A DNA stretch of 64,000 nucleotides, taken from Aquificota bacterium (GTDB lineage Bacteria > Aquificota > Aquificia > Aquificales > Aquificaceae). A program made the translations under genes and the position numbers. Positions within the stretch are counted from its first letter, which is position 1, and the number at the start of each line of letters is the position of its first letter. Shown here piece by piece: positions 32,894 to 41,192 of the stretch. Below the pieces are notes generated by a model. That model did not search any database. It saw only the letters and a program-made list of their open reading frames with translations, and was not told the DNA's origin. The stretch lies in the NCBI GenBank assembly GCA_013153495.1, contig JAADEH010000012.1, positions 186,001-250,000 on the forward strand, in the 5' to 3' direction.

Positions 32894-33463
32894 TTATGAC
32901 TGAGAACATTCGGTTAAGCTCTTCCAGAGGAGGTTTGCGGTTTTCTCCTTAACCGTTTCCTGTCTGCCCTTTATTATCCCCATGCTCTTGTATAGGAAGA
33001 CTCTCTCCAGGGTTCCCGTAACGAGCGCAAGGGCGTATTCCGGTTCAACCTTTATGACTCCTTCTCCGTGGAGTTTGAGAACAAGCTCTTTAAGTAGCGA
33101 GAAGGGTATGCGCTTGAACTTTCTGACCTCTTTTCCTCTCAGGTAGTGAAATATATTTAGGTATCTGAAGGCGTCCGGCTTCTTGAATGCAAACTCCAAA
33201 AAGGCATAAACAGCTTTTTTGAAGGCTTCCTCTTCCGTTTTTGCTCTCTTTATAGCCCTTTCGACCTTATCGTATAGCTGATGTGAATATTTTTCGAACA
33301 GCTCGTAAACTATCTGGTCTTTGCTTTCAAAATGTCTGTATATGGCACCTTCGGTGATACCTACCGCTTTGGCTATATCCCTTATGGTGGTTTCCTTTAT
33401 ACCCTTCTCGGAAAATAACTTTAAAGCCTCTTCTAATATCAAATCACGAGTCTTTACTATCAT
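32894..33463 (-). CDS. TetR family transcriptional regulator
   Basis: The 189-residue protein has a TetR helix-turn-helix at about 8-55 ([48 protein letters not shown]). A helical ligand domain follows. It starts within the last codons of thiE (20-base overlap), so it is co-transcribed with thiamine synthesis; the ligand and target are unknown. The similarity to FadR-type regulators is only general. Confidence 0.92.
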   Translation of the reverse strand: MIVKTRDLILEEALKLFSEKGIKETTIRDIAKAVGITEGAIYRHFESKDQIVYELFEKYSHQLYDKVERAIKRAKTEEEAFKKAVYAFLEFAFKKPDAFRYLNIFHYLRGKEVRKFKRIPFSLLKELVLKLHGEGVIKVEPEYALALVTGTLERVFLYKSMGIIKGRQETVKEKTANLLWKSLTECSQS

Positions 33464-34022
33464 TTAAGAATATTGTAATACCTGCAATCCCGTATGCACC
33501 ATTTTTGTAGCAGAGTTTTATCCTATCCCAAGTTATACCACCGAGAGCATATACAGGTATGTTTACACTTTGAGCTATTTCTTTGAACTTTAAGGTTCCC
33601 ATGGGCTTAGCTTCTGGGTGGGAGGAAGTTTTAAAGACCGGTCCGAGAGTTATAAAGTCCGCACCTTCCTCCTGAGCATACTTGGCACTTTCGAGAGAGT
33701 GGGCGGAAAAGCCGACTATAAGCTGTGGAAACAATTTCTTTACAACGCTGGGTGGGAAGCTCTTTTCGGGCAGGTGGACGCCATCCGCATCGACCGCAAC
33801 CGCTACATCAAAACGCTCGTTTATAAGCAACAGAGCTTCATACTTTCTGGTCAACTCTCTAACTTGGCTCGCCAGATGGTAAAGCTCCCTCCCTGACAGG
33901 TCTTTCTCCCTCAACTGCACCATCTTAACACCGTTCCTTAAAATGCGTTCTAAGGTGCCAAGAAAATCCTCACCGTATTTTTTCCTGTCAGTTATGGCAT
34001 AGAGTCTTGGCAGTCGCTTCAT
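33444..34022 (-). CDS. thiE: Thiamine phosphate synthase
   Basis: ThiE joins the thiazole and pyrimidine moieties of thiamine. The 192-residue TIM-barrel protein has LYAITDRKKYGEDFLGTLE, VQLREKDLSGREL, LLINERFDVAVAVDADGVHLPEKS, GPVFKTSSHPEAKPMG and VYALGGITWDRI. All are family signatures. There is no TPP riboswitch upstream, because only 28 bases separate it from the tRNA-Leu gene. TATTAT (complement of 34031-34036) lies eight bases before the ATG, a leaderless layout. Confidence 0.96.
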   Translation of the reverse strand: MKRLPRLYAITDRKKYGEDFLGTLERILRNGVKMVQLREKDLSGRELYHLASQVRELTRKYEALLLINERFDVAVAVDADGVHLPEKSFPPSVVKKLFPQLIVGFSAHSLESAKYAQEEGADFITLGPVFKTSSHPEAKPMGTLKFKEIAQSVNIPVYALGGITWDRIKLCYKNGAYGIAGITIFLNDSKDS

Positions 34023-34030
34023 TGTGGTTT

Positions 34031-34036
34031 ATAATA
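34031..34036 (-). promoter_or_regulatory. -10 element of thiE-tetR, leaderless layout
   Basis: Minus-strand TATTAT lies eight bases before the thiE ATG, with ATAAACCACA-type sequence and no ribosome site before the start codon. It sits in the 28-bp gap to the divergent tRNA-Leu gene. Confidence 0.4.
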
Positions 34037-34050
34037 ATAAACTCCGAAGA

Positions 34051-34137
34051 GCCGGAGTGGCGGAACTGGCAGACGCGCTGTCTTGAGGGGACAGTGCCCT
34101 TCGGGGCGTGCGGGTTCGACTCCCGCCTCCGGCACCA
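34051..34137 (+). tRNA. tRNA-Leu (anticodon GAG)
   Basis: The 87-base class II tRNA has an acceptor stem GCCGGAG/CTCCGGC and discriminator A. Its anticodon stem-loop is CTGTC-TTGAGGG-GACAG with anticodon GAG. A long variable arm (TGCCCTTCGGGGC region) and a T arm with GGTTCGACTCC are present. The 3' CCA is encoded at 34135-34137. Confidence 0.97.
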
Positions 34138-34167
34138 AAACAAATCCTGTCGGTCTCCCACGCGGAT

Positions 34168-34248
34168 GTGGTCAAGATGCTGAGTATGGGGTTCTTGCTT
34201 TTGGCTCTGGGAGCTGTGTTTTGGCTAACCTCAAAGACGCGGAGTTAA
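34168..34248 (+). CDS. Possible tiny single-span membrane peptide
   Basis: A short frame from GTG 34168 (or ATG 34177) to TAA 34246-34248 encodes MLSMGFLLLALGAVFWLTSK plus three residues. It is a plausible membrane helix with a basic end. It fills the 113-base gap between tRNA-Leu and the DUF2249-like gene. No convincing ribosome site precedes it, so it may be chance; it could also be a remnant or a small subunit of a membrane complex. Confidence 0.25.
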   Translation: MVKMLSMGFLLLALGAVFWLTSKTRS

Positions 34249-34250
34249 AA

Positions 34251-34466
34251 CTACTTGTATATCCTGAGAAGATAGCCCTCCGGGATTTCCTCGAGGGTGT
34301 ATTTAAAGCCGAGGTTTTCCAGCTTAGGCAACAGGTGTCTGAAGGGTCGTGAGCCGAGCACCTCGAGTATGTCTCCCTCCCCGAGTTCTTCCAACTTTCT
34401 CGATATTTCCACCAGAGGTTGCGGGGGTTCCAAATCTCTGACGTCCAGCTTTATTACCTTTCCCAT
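34251..34466 (-). CDS. DUF2249-like (TusA/SirA-fold) small protein
   Basis: From ATG 34466 the product has 71 residues. The text VIKLDVRDLEPPQPLVEISRKLEEL followed by DILEVLGSRPFRHLLPKLENLGF matches DUF2249-type relatives of TusA. A catalytic Cys is absent from the position where TusA has its CPxP motif (here PPQP). Such proteins occur near denitrification and NO-related genes in many bacteria, but no mechanism is known. An alternative start at 34490 is possible. Confidence 0.7.
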   Translation of the reverse strand: MGKVIKLDVRDLEPPQPLVEISRKLEELGEGDILEVLGSRPFRHLLPKLENLGFKYTLEEIPEGYLLRIYK

Positions 34467-34539
34467 CGTCAATATTTTACGGTTGCTCAAGCTCTTATGT
34501 TCCGGCTTTTAAGTGTTTGAAGTAGCTTCCAAAGAAAAA

Positions 34540-34567
34540 TTGATTTTATAGTCAAAAAATCTAAAAT
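34540..34567 (+). promoter_or_regulatory. Putative promoter of nrdD-nrdG with an overlapping inverted repeat
   Basis: TTGATT (34540-34545) and TAAAAT (34562-34567) are 16 bases apart, about 30 bases before the nrdD ATG (34597). The -35 region is part of TTGATTTTATAGTCAA (34540-34555), an inverted repeat of TTGA/TCAA half-sites as used by FNR-family proteins but with a spacer two bases longer than usual. Anaerobic control would fit nrdD. Confidence 0.45.
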
Positions 34568-34596
34568 AGATGTAATCGAAAAAAAGGAGGTTCGAC

Positions 34597-36606
34597 ATGG
34601 TAAAGGAGGAAGCCCTCGACCTAATAGAGGACTACCTTAAGTTCGAAGATGTTGCAAGACACAACGCAAACCTCGTTTACTCCCTGCCCGCCATGGCAAA
34701 CATACTGTCCGGTGAAGTTATGAAGGAGTATATGTTACGCAGGATACTTTCCCCCGAAGAGAGGCTAATGCACGAGGAGGGGTGGTGGTATCAGCACCAG
34801 CTGTCCATACTCGGTCCTTACTGTATAGGCTTCTCTGCAAGAGACATAGCTATGAACGGTCTCACCTCCAACACGAGGGTAATGCCCCGCTCGAGACCTC
34901 CCAGAAGGCTCAGGAACCTTCTGGACCAGTGTGCAAACTTTATATGTCTCATATCCCAGGAGGTAGCAGGTGCGGTTGCTCTGAACGACCTCATAACAAT
35001 AGCAAGCTCCTACGTATGGTTCGAGCACAAGTTCCAGGGAAGGAGATACTCCCAAGACGAGATAGCCCACGCCTTCCAGAGCTTTCTATACAACATAAAC
35101 CTGCCCTTCAGAAGCGGAAACAGCCCCTTCACAAATGTAACCTTGGAGTTCGGAAAGCCCGCTCCTTCCTTAGAGGAGGAATACATAGTTGTGGGAGGGA
35201 AAATTTTAGAAACCAAGTATAAGGAAATACCGGCAGAAATTTACGACAGAGTAGCCTTGGGCTTCTTACAAGCCATGTGGGAAGGAGATGCGGACGGCAG
35301 ACCCTGGACCTTTCCTCTCATAACGGTGCAGATTACCGATAACTTCAACTTCGACGACCCCGTTTTCCTCGAGTTTTTAGAAAACATGGACAAACACGGT
35401 GGTGCTTACTTTGAAAACTTCATAAGCAAACCCTTTGTTGCCAGCGGTCTCGAGCCGAGAAACCCCTATCTTCAGAGGAGCTTTTGCTGTCGATTTCAAG
35501 TGGACATGGGGGAAGTGCTCAGGGTTTCCAACACGGGTTCCATATTCGGAAACGCCTCCGGGGTGGGTTCCATAGGTGTAATCTCCATAAACTTCAACCG
35601 CCTCGGCTGGCTTCACAGGGGAAATAAGGAAAGTCTCTTCAAACATTTGGAGGACATACTTGAGAAGGCAAGAAGCGTGCTGAACAAGAAGAGGGAGTTT
35701 ATAGAAAACCACAGGGGACTGTATCCTACCTTCTTTTACTACATGAAAGACCTCTCTACCATGTTCAACACCATATCCCTGCAGGGGGGACACGAGGGAT
35801 TAATAAACTTCGGATTTGCAAGCTACGACGCAAGGGGGAACCTGATAGAGGAGGAGTCAGGTCTGTTCCACAAAGAGGGACTTAATTTTGCAAAGGAGGT
35901 TGCGGACTTTATCCTCTCAAAGCTCAAAGACTTCATGAGGGAGGACGGTATTCCTTGGAACTTTGAGTATGCACCCGGAGAAACCGCAGGACCCAAGCTC
36001 GCCCAGAAAGACCTCGAGTTCTTCAGAGATGTATCCGAAGGAAGTGGACACAAGTATAAGCTCTACAGGGAATTCTGGGAAGGGAAGATAGATGGAGTCC
36101 CACCCTACATAAAGGGAAGTTCGCAGGGTTCGGGTGTGTTCCTGACCGCAGGATTTCAGCCCCCTTACGACCAGACCTCTCTGACCAAACAGCTTCAGGT
36201 GTCCGCCCAAACCCAGAGCTTTGCCACCGGAGGAAGCATACAGCACATATTCCTGAACGAAAAACCCACCGGACAGCAAGCGAGGGACTTCATAAAGAGG
36301 CTCTTCGAAAACATGCCCATAATCTACATAACCCTCACACCCACCACGAGCGTGTGCAATAACTGCGAAGCCAAGATGGTGGGGGAGAAACTGAGGTGTC
36401 CCTACTGCGGGTCAGAAGACACAACGGTGTATTCGAGAGTTATAGGCTACTACAGACCCATAGCCCGGAAGGTGAAAAAGGTAGAAGCACAGAACTACAT
36501 CTACGAAGGGGAGGAAAACTACTGGCAGGGAGGCAGAAGAGCGGACTGGGTAACGAGGAAGAAAGCAAAAGTAGTAGAGCTTATGGAGGCAACGAGATGG
36601 GACTGA
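34597..36606 (+). CDS. nrdD: Anaerobic ribonucleoside-triphosphate reductase (class III)
   Basis: NrdD reduces ribonucleotides to deoxyribonucleotides with a glycyl radical, used without oxygen. The 669-residue protein shows the C-terminal zinc site (CNNC and CPYC). The glycyl radical motif is SRVIGYYRP with the radical Gly near residue 617, followed by a longer than usual tail of about 52 residues. It lacks the N-terminal ATP-cone of many NrdD enzymes, so dATP feedback may be absent. AAAGGAGG precedes the ATG. It overlaps nrdG by 10 bases. Confidence 0.94.
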   Translation: MVKEEALDLIEDYLKFEDVARHNANLVYSLPAMANILSGEVMKEYMLRRILSPEERLMHEEGWWYQHQLSILGPYCIGFSARDIAMNGLTSNTRVMPRSRPPRRLRNLLDQCANFICLISQEVAGAVALNDLITIASSYVWFEHKFQGRRYSQDEIAHAFQSFLYNINLPFRSGNSPFTNVTLEFGKPAPSLEEEYIVVGGKILETKYKEIPAEIYDRVALGFLQAMWEGDADGRPWTFPLITVQITDNFNFDDPVFLEFLENMDKHGGAYFENFISKPFVASGLEPRNPYLQRSFCCRFQVDMGEVLRVSNTGSIFGNASGVGSIGVISINFNRLGWLHRGNKESLFKHLEDILEKARSVLNKKREFIENHRGLYPTFFYYMKDLSTMFNTISLQGGHEGLINFGFASYDARGNLIEEESGLFHKEGLNFAKEVADFILSKLKDFMREDGIPWNFEYAPGETAGPKLAQKDLEFFRDVSEGSGHKYKLYREFWEGKIDGVPPYIKGSSQGSGVFLTAGFQPPYDQTSLTKQLQVSAQTQSFATGGSIQHIFLNEKPTGQQARDFIKRLFENMPIIYITLTPTTSVCNNCEAKMVGEKLRCPYCGSEDTTVYSRVIGYYRPIARKVKKVEAQNYIYEGEENYWQGGRRADWVTRKKAKVVELMEATRWD

Positions 36607-37211
36607 GGTTCGTCTCCTACACCCTGTCCTCAGCGGACGCTCCGGGAAGGTGGAGCCTCGTAACCTTTCTAAAGGGATGCAACTTCAGGTGCAAACACTG
36701 CCACAACTGGATGCTCGTGGTCGGCACGCCCAAAGAGAAAATACTCGAGAGGGAAATTCTCTACGAAATCTCTTCAAACCCCGTGGCTGACACCCTCGTC
36801 CTTTCGGGAGGTGAGCCTACGGTTCACAACACCGACAAACTGAGGGACTTCATTCTAAGGGTAAAGTCCCGAGCACCTCACGTAAAAGTCAGACTCGACA
36901 CCAACGGATACCTACCCGAAGTCTTAGAAAGATTGAGAGATGTAATAGACGGCTTCGCCGTGGATATAAAAGCCCCTCTCTCAAAACCCGACAAATACTC
37001 CTTTACCGCAGGAAGGGACATAGACACCTCACGAATAAGGGACAGTATCCACATTGCGGACGGATTGCCCCTTACCATATACAGAACTCCCTCATACCCG
37101 TGGCTCTCCGAAGAGGACATCGAAGAGATAAGGGAACTTACCTCTAACCTAAAATCTCCTTGGTTCCTCAACGAGTTTTTCGAAGTTCCCTCCTGCCCCT
37201 TCAACGCTTAA
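36597..37211 (+). CDS. nrdG: Anaerobic ribonucleotide reductase activating radical SAM protein
   Basis: NrdG generates the glycyl radical on NrdD. I place the start at ATG 36597, preceded by TATGGAGGC. A frame open further upstream lies inside nrdD. The 204-residue product has the radical SAM motif CNFRCKHC (Cys28, 32, 35) after GRWSLVTFLKG, LVLSGGEPTVHN and VRLDTNGYLPEVLE. Its last 63 bases overlap the convergent yhcC-like gene. Confidence 0.92.
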   Translation: MGLRFVSYTLSSADAPGRWSLVTFLKGCNFRCKHCHNWMLVVGTPKEKILEREILYEISSNPVADTLVLSGGEPTVHNTDKLRDFILRVKSRAPHVKVRLDTNGYLPEVLERLRDVIDGFAVDIKAPLSKPDKYSFTAGRDIDTSRIRDSIHIADGLPLTIYRTPSYPWLSEEDIEEIRELTSNLKSPWFLNEFFEVPSCPFNA

Positions 37212-38117
37212 AAGTCCCTGCCTGCTTCCCCTCCTCTCCATCTCCCTCTCTATAGCTTCTATAACTTCCATCTTCCTCTCGTATAGGCAGTAATCGGGGG
37301 AAAGGAGCTTTTCCCTTTCCGCCTCCGCAGTAAGCCTGTGGACCACCGTTTCTGGAGGAATTATCTCGAGCATGTCCACCGCATAACGGACATACTCCTC
37401 AAGGGATAAAGTCTTAAACCTTCCCTCCTCGTATAACTTTGCCAGAGCGGTATTTTTCATTACGTAGATGGGGTGTATCTTTATCCCCTCCGCCCTCAGA
37501 GCACGGACCAGCTTTGCGGTCTCTATAAAGTCTTCCCTACTCTCTCCCGGCAGTCCAACTATGGTGTGTATGCACACCTTAAGACCCCTCTTCTTTGCCC
37601 TCAGAACCGCATCGACGAGGTCGGAAACCCCGTGTGCCCTGTTTATCCTCTTGAGGGTTTCAAAGTTAGCGGACTGAAGACCGAACTCTATCCACACCTC
37701 GAGACCGAGCCTTTTGTAGTTAGCCAAAAGGTCAAGAACCTCTTCGGGAGCACAGTCCGGTCTCGTGCCCACGTCAAGCCCCACCACCTCCTCGTAATCG
37801 AGGACCGTATCGTAAAGATTTTTAAGGTAAGCAATATCCCCGTATGTATTTGTGTAAGACTGAAAGTAAACGAAAAACCGGGTCTTCCTGCCGTATCTAT
37901 CCTTCGCCTGTCTTATACCCTCCTCTATCTGCTCCCTTAAGCTCTGCCTCGGGGAGAGATGAGCAGGTCTCGAACCCCTGTAGCAGTATATACACCCACC
38001 CCTCCCTTTTGTTCCGTCTATGTTTGGACAGGTAAAGGGTAAAGCTACCGGGATTTTCCTGACCCTGCAACCGAAGGTTTCTCTCGCATAAAGCCTGAAG
38101 AACCTTATCCTATCCAT
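37149..38117 (-). CDS. TIGR01212-type radical SAM protein (YhcC-like)
   Basis: The 322-residue protein (start ATG 38117) has a C-x11-C-x2-C cluster motif (FTCPNIDGTKGRGGCIYC; Cys30, 42, 45). Family blocks YFQSYTNTYG, VGLDVGTRPDCAPEEVL and VCIHTIVGLPGESREDF are present. The family is widespread but its reaction is unknown; it is related to Elp3 and coproporphyrinogen oxidase-like enzymes. The gene ends inside nrdG on the opposite strand. Confidence 0.9.
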   Translation of the reverse strand: MDRIRFFRLYARETFGCRVRKIPVALPFTCPNIDGTKGRGGCIYCYRGSRPAHLSPRQSLREQIEEGIRQAKDRYGRKTRFFVYFQSYTNTYGDIAYLKNLYDTVLDYEEVVGLDVGTRPDCAPEEVLDLLANYKRLGLEVWIEFGLQSANFETLKRINRAHGVSDLVDAVLRAKKRGLKVCIHTIVGLPGESREDFIETAKLVRALRAEGIKIHPIYVMKNTALAKLYEEGRFKTLSLEEYVRYAVDMLEIIPPETVVHRLTAEAEREKLLSPDYCLYERKMEVIEAIEREMERRGSRQGLLSVEGAGGNFEKLVEEPRRF

Positions 38118-38149
38118 CTCTATGTTAATTATGACTAACTGATAAATTA

Positions 38150-38178
38150 TTGACAATTTCTGATTTCGGTCATAAAAT
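38150..38178 (+). promoter_or_regulatory. Promoter of the nos operon, overlapping the shared element
   Basis: TTGACA (38150-38155), a 17-base spacer and TAAAAT (38173-38178) form a near-consensus housekeeping promoter, 30 bases before the first nos-operon ATG (38208). The spacer contains CAATTTCTGA and TTCGGTCATAA, almost the same as the element upstream of cytochrome P460. A regulator bound there would cover the polymerase site, so repression is the simplest reading. Confidence 0.6.
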
Positions 38179-38207
38179 AGAAGCAGAAGGCTTAAGGAGG
38201 TTTGAAT

Positions 38208-38549
38208 ATGCGAATAGGCTTATTAACCGTAGCTCTGTGTCTGTTAAGTTCCCTAACTCTATCCCAAGAGATAGAGTCCCTCCTCAAGAGTAAAGGTTGC
38301 TACTCCTGCCACGACCTCGAAAAGAGCAAGGTCGGTCCCCCCTTCAAAGTTATAGCGAAGGAATACAAAAACAACCCCGACGCTATGAAAACTCTCGTTC
38401 AAAGTCTTATGAGCGGAAGCGTTGGCAAGTGGCAGGGACTCGCCAACAAATACGGGATAACCATAACCTCCTTCTACATGCCCAGACAACCCGTTTCCAA
38501 GGAGGAAGCGGAGAAGATATCCAAGTGGATTTTGAGCCTTGAGGATTAA
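38208..38549 (+). CDS. Small class I cytochrome c, first gene of the nos operon
   Basis: From ATG 38208 (AAGGAGG seven bases upstream) the 113-residue product has a signal peptide and a heme site CYSCH (Cys31, Cys34, His35). The KVGPPFKVIAKEY segment resembles cytochrome c551/c552, and the Met ligand lies in SFYMPRQ. It would be a soluble periplasmic electron carrier. Its place directly before nosZ and its similarity to the last gene of the operon suggest that it donates electrons to NosZ. Confidence 0.92.
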   Translation: MRIGLLTVALCLLSSLTLSQEIESLLKSKGCYSCHDLEKSKVGPPFKVIAKEYKNNPDAMKTLVQSLMSGSVGKWQGLANKYGITITSFYMPRQPVSKEEAEKISKWILSLED

Positions 38550-38567
38550 AAGAGGAGGTGCATAGAG

Positions 38568-40574
38568 ATGAAGGGAGGAAGCTTCAGGGGTGCCGGTAAG
38601 CGCCTGGCACTCGCTCTGATGGCTGTTGCAGGTCTTGGAGTAGTATTTTCACAGACAAAGCATCTCAGTAAGGAGTGGGAGGAAGCTGCGAAAAGGGTTT
38701 ATGTCCCACCCGGACAGCAGGACGAGTTCTACGTATTCTTCTCAGGAGGATTTAACGGTCAGGTGGGTGTTCACGGCATTCCCTCGGGAAGGAACCTAAG
38801 AACCATTCCGGTCTTCTCCGTCAACCCCGAAAACGGATACGGATACTCGGAGGAAACGAAGGGACTGCTAATGACCTCCCACGGTTTTATACCCTGGGAC
38901 GACTCTCACCACCCTGAGCTATCCCAGACCAACGGTGTCCCCGACGGCAGGTGGCTCTTTATCAACGCAAACAACACCCCGAGGGTGGCAAGGATTGACC
39001 TCTCCGAGTTCAAAACGGTGGAGATAATTGAAATTCCCAACTCCGCAGGAAATCACCCTTCCTCCTTCATAACCCAGAACACGGAGTATGTAGTTGCGGG
39101 AACGAGGTTCAGCGTCCCCATACCCCAGAAGGACTATCCCATAGCGGAGTATAAGAAGTGGGCAAAGGGAACTATAACCTTCATAAAGGTGGACAACTCC
39201 AAGGGGCACAAAAACGACAGGATGGAAATAGCCTTCCAGCTTCTGGTTCCCGGATACGATTACGACCTTGCCCACTGCGGTAAGGGTAAGTCCCACGGCT
39301 GGTGCTTCTTCACGAGCTACAACACGGAGCAGGCACACACCCTACTTGAGATAAACGCTTCCAAGAAAGACAAGGACTTCATACTTGCGGTCAACTGGAA
39401 GAGAGCGGAGGAGTGCCTCTCTCAGGGCAAAGGCAAAAAGGTCAAGACCCTCTACTACCACAACTACGTGGACCCGGATACCGGTATAGCTAAGTCCGTT
39501 AAGAAGACGAGCGTAACAATACTCGAACCCAAAGAATGTCCGGGAGTAGCCTACTACCTACCGACTCCCAAATCACCCCACGGTGTTGACGTCTCACCGG
39601 ACGGGGAATACATAATCGGAGGAGGAAAGCTATCGGTAAATCAGCCCATACACTCCTTCACCAAGATGGTAAAAGCCATAGAGAACAAACAGTTTGCGGG
39701 TGAAGTTGAGGGGATACCCATACTCAAATACGAAGCGGTTAACCACTGTGAGGTGAAGAACATATGCCTCGGACCCCTGCACACCGAGTTCGACGACAAG
39801 GGATACGCTTACGTCTCCTGCTTCATATCCTCGGAAGTAGTCAAGTATGACCCCAAGGAGTGTAAGGTTCTCGACAGGATACCCGTCTATTACTCCATAG
39901 GACACCTCGTCATACCCGGTGGAGACTCCGCAAAGCCCTGGGGTAAATACCTCATAGCGATGAACAAGATTACAAAGGACAGATACCTACCCACGGGACC
40001 AGAGCTTCCCCACGCAGCACAGCTGATAGACATTTCCGGCAAGAAGATGAAGATGCTCTTAGACTTCCCCACCCACGGAGAGCCTCACTACGCTCAGATG
40101 ATACCCGCAGAACTCGTTACCAAACATCAGGTTAAGATTTACGACCTGGCAAAGAACAAACACCCCCATGCGGTAAAGTCTGAAGACGAAGCCATACAGA
40201 AGGGAGTAGTTAGGAAGGGGAACGAGGTTCACATATACATGACAGCCATAAGGTCCCACTTCACACCCGATAACATAGAGGGTATAAAGGTAGGAGATAC
40301 GGTCTATTTCCACGTAACCAACATAGAGCAGGACTGGGACATCCCCCACGGTTTTGCCATGTTCGGGGCTGACGTTCCCAACGTTCTCATAATGCCTGGT
40401 GAGACCCTAACGATAAAGTGGAAGCCCGAAAAGCCCGGGGTGTATCCCTTCTACTGCACGGACTTCTGCTCCGCTTTGCACCAGGAGATGCAGGGATACG
40501 TGAGGGTATCTCCCAAGAATGCGAAGGTAAAAACCTGCTGGTGGACCGGGAACAAGAAGAAGTGTGCGGACTGA
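38568..40574 (+). CDS. nosZ: Nitrous oxide reductase
   Basis: NosZ reduces N2O to N2 in the periplasm. The 668-residue precursor has a Sec-like leader (KRLALALMAVAGLGVVFS) without the twin-arginine motif of clade I enzymes, which points to clade II. The beta-propeller contains His-rich blocks for the CuZ cluster (DDSHHPELS, GNHPSSF, SPHGVDVSPDG, NHCEVKN, LHTEFD). The cupredoxin domain holds CuA (His594, Cys630, Cys634, His638, Met641; YCTDFCSALHQEM). A short tail adds two more Cys. GGAGGTGC precedes the ATG. Confidence 0.97.
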   Translation: MKGGSFRGAGKRLALALMAVAGLGVVFSQTKHLSKEWEEAAKRVYVPPGQQDEFYVFFSGGFNGQVGVHGIPSGRNLRTIPVFSVNPENGYGYSEETKGLLMTSHGFIPWDDSHHPELSQTNGVPDGRWLFINANNTPRVARIDLSEFKTVEIIEIPNSAGNHPSSFITQNTEYVVAGTRFSVPIPQKDYPIAEYKKWAKGTITFIKVDNSKGHKNDRMEIAFQLLVPGYDYDLAHCGKGKSHGWCFFTSYNTEQAHTLLEINASKKDKDFILAVNWKRAEECLSQGKGKKVKTLYYHNYVDPDTGIAKSVKKTSVTILEPKECPGVAYYLPTPKSPHGVDVSPDGEYIIGGGKLSVNQPIHSFTKMVKAIENKQFAGEVEGIPILKYEAVNHCEVKNICLGPLHTEFDDKGYAYVSCFISSEVVKYDPKECKVLDRIPVYYSIGHLVIPGGDSAKPWGKYLIAMNKITKDRYLPTGPELPHAAQLIDISGKKMKMLLDFPTHGEPHYAQMIPAELVTKHQVKIYDLAKNKHPHAVKSEDEAIQKGVVRKGNEVHIYMTAIRSHFTPDNIEGIKVGDTVYFHVTNIEQDWDIPHGFAMFGADVPNVLIMPGETLTIKWKPEKPGVYPFYCTDFCSALHQEMQGYVRVSPKNAKVKTCWWTGNKKKCAD

Positions 40575-40589
40575 CCGGGAGGTTGTGAT

Positions 40590-41192
40590 ATGAACATCGT
40601 TTCCCGAGGGCTTCTTGCCCTCGCTTCTTTATTGCTTATAGGGGTGTTCTTCGTGCCCCTGTGGAAGATAACCCTTCAGGCACCCCAGTATCCGGAAGGG
40701 TTGGGAATGCTAATATGGGTGAACAACATAACCGGTGAAAAACCCCACGACCTATACAACATAAATCTGCTTAACCACTACATAGGCATGAAATACATAG
40801 AACCGGAAAAGATACCCGAGCTGAAAATCATGCCCTTCATATTCGGGTTCTTCATACTCTTCGGACTCTTCGGAGCCATAACCGGTAAAAAATGGGTTTT
40901 AAAAGCCTGGGTGATACTGTTCGTTATATTCGGGATACTCGGAATAGCGGACTTTTACAGGTGGGAGTATGACTACGGACACAACCTGGACCCAAACGCA
41001 CCCCTGAAGATACCCGGTTTGGCTTATCAGCCCCCTCTGATAGGGTGTAAAACTCTACTGAACATGAAAGCTTGTTCCTTTCCGGATGTGGGAACCTACA
41101 TAGCTGTGGGTGCATTGGTTCTTGGATTTTTAGCTCTTGTGGTCAACTCTCTGAGTGCAAAGCACAGCACCTATGGGGTGGCACAAACATGA
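40590..41192 (+). CDS. NosB-like membrane protein of the nos operon
   Basis: The 200-residue protein has about four membrane helices: LLALASLLLIGVFFVPLW, FIFGFFILFGLFGAI, WVILFVIFGILGIADFY and YIAVGALVLGFLALVV. A periplasmic loop between helices 1 and 2 is polar. Clade II nos clusters carry a membrane protein of unknown role, NosB, directly after nosZ, and this gene has that position and topology. It overlaps nosL by four bases. A quinol or maturation role is unproved. Confidence 0.75.
   Translation: MNIVSRGLLALASLLLIGVFFVPLWKITLQAPQYPEGLGMLIWVNNITGEKPHDLYNINLLNHYIGMKYIEPEKIPELKIMPFIFGFFILFGLFGAITGKKWVLKAWVILFVIFGILGIADFYRWEYDYGHNLDPNAPLKIPGLAYQPPLIGCKTLLNMKACSFPDVGTYIAVGALVLGFLALVVNSLSAKHSTYGVAQT

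Noticed and set aside
33464-34050. TPP riboswitch for thiE
   Set aside because: Only 28 bases lie between the thiE start and tRNA-Leu, far too few for the aptamer, and no CTGAGA or ACYTGA element is present.
34138-34250. Second tRNA after tRNA-Leu
   Set aside because: The gap sequence has no acceptor/T-arm pair or GGTTC-type T loop.
36396-36596. N-terminal extension of nrdG by 67 residues
   Set aside because: The extension is out of frame within nrdD coding sequence, looks like an artefact (Ser/Arg/Gly-rich), and a good ribosome site sits directly before ATG 36597, where the NrdG homology begins.
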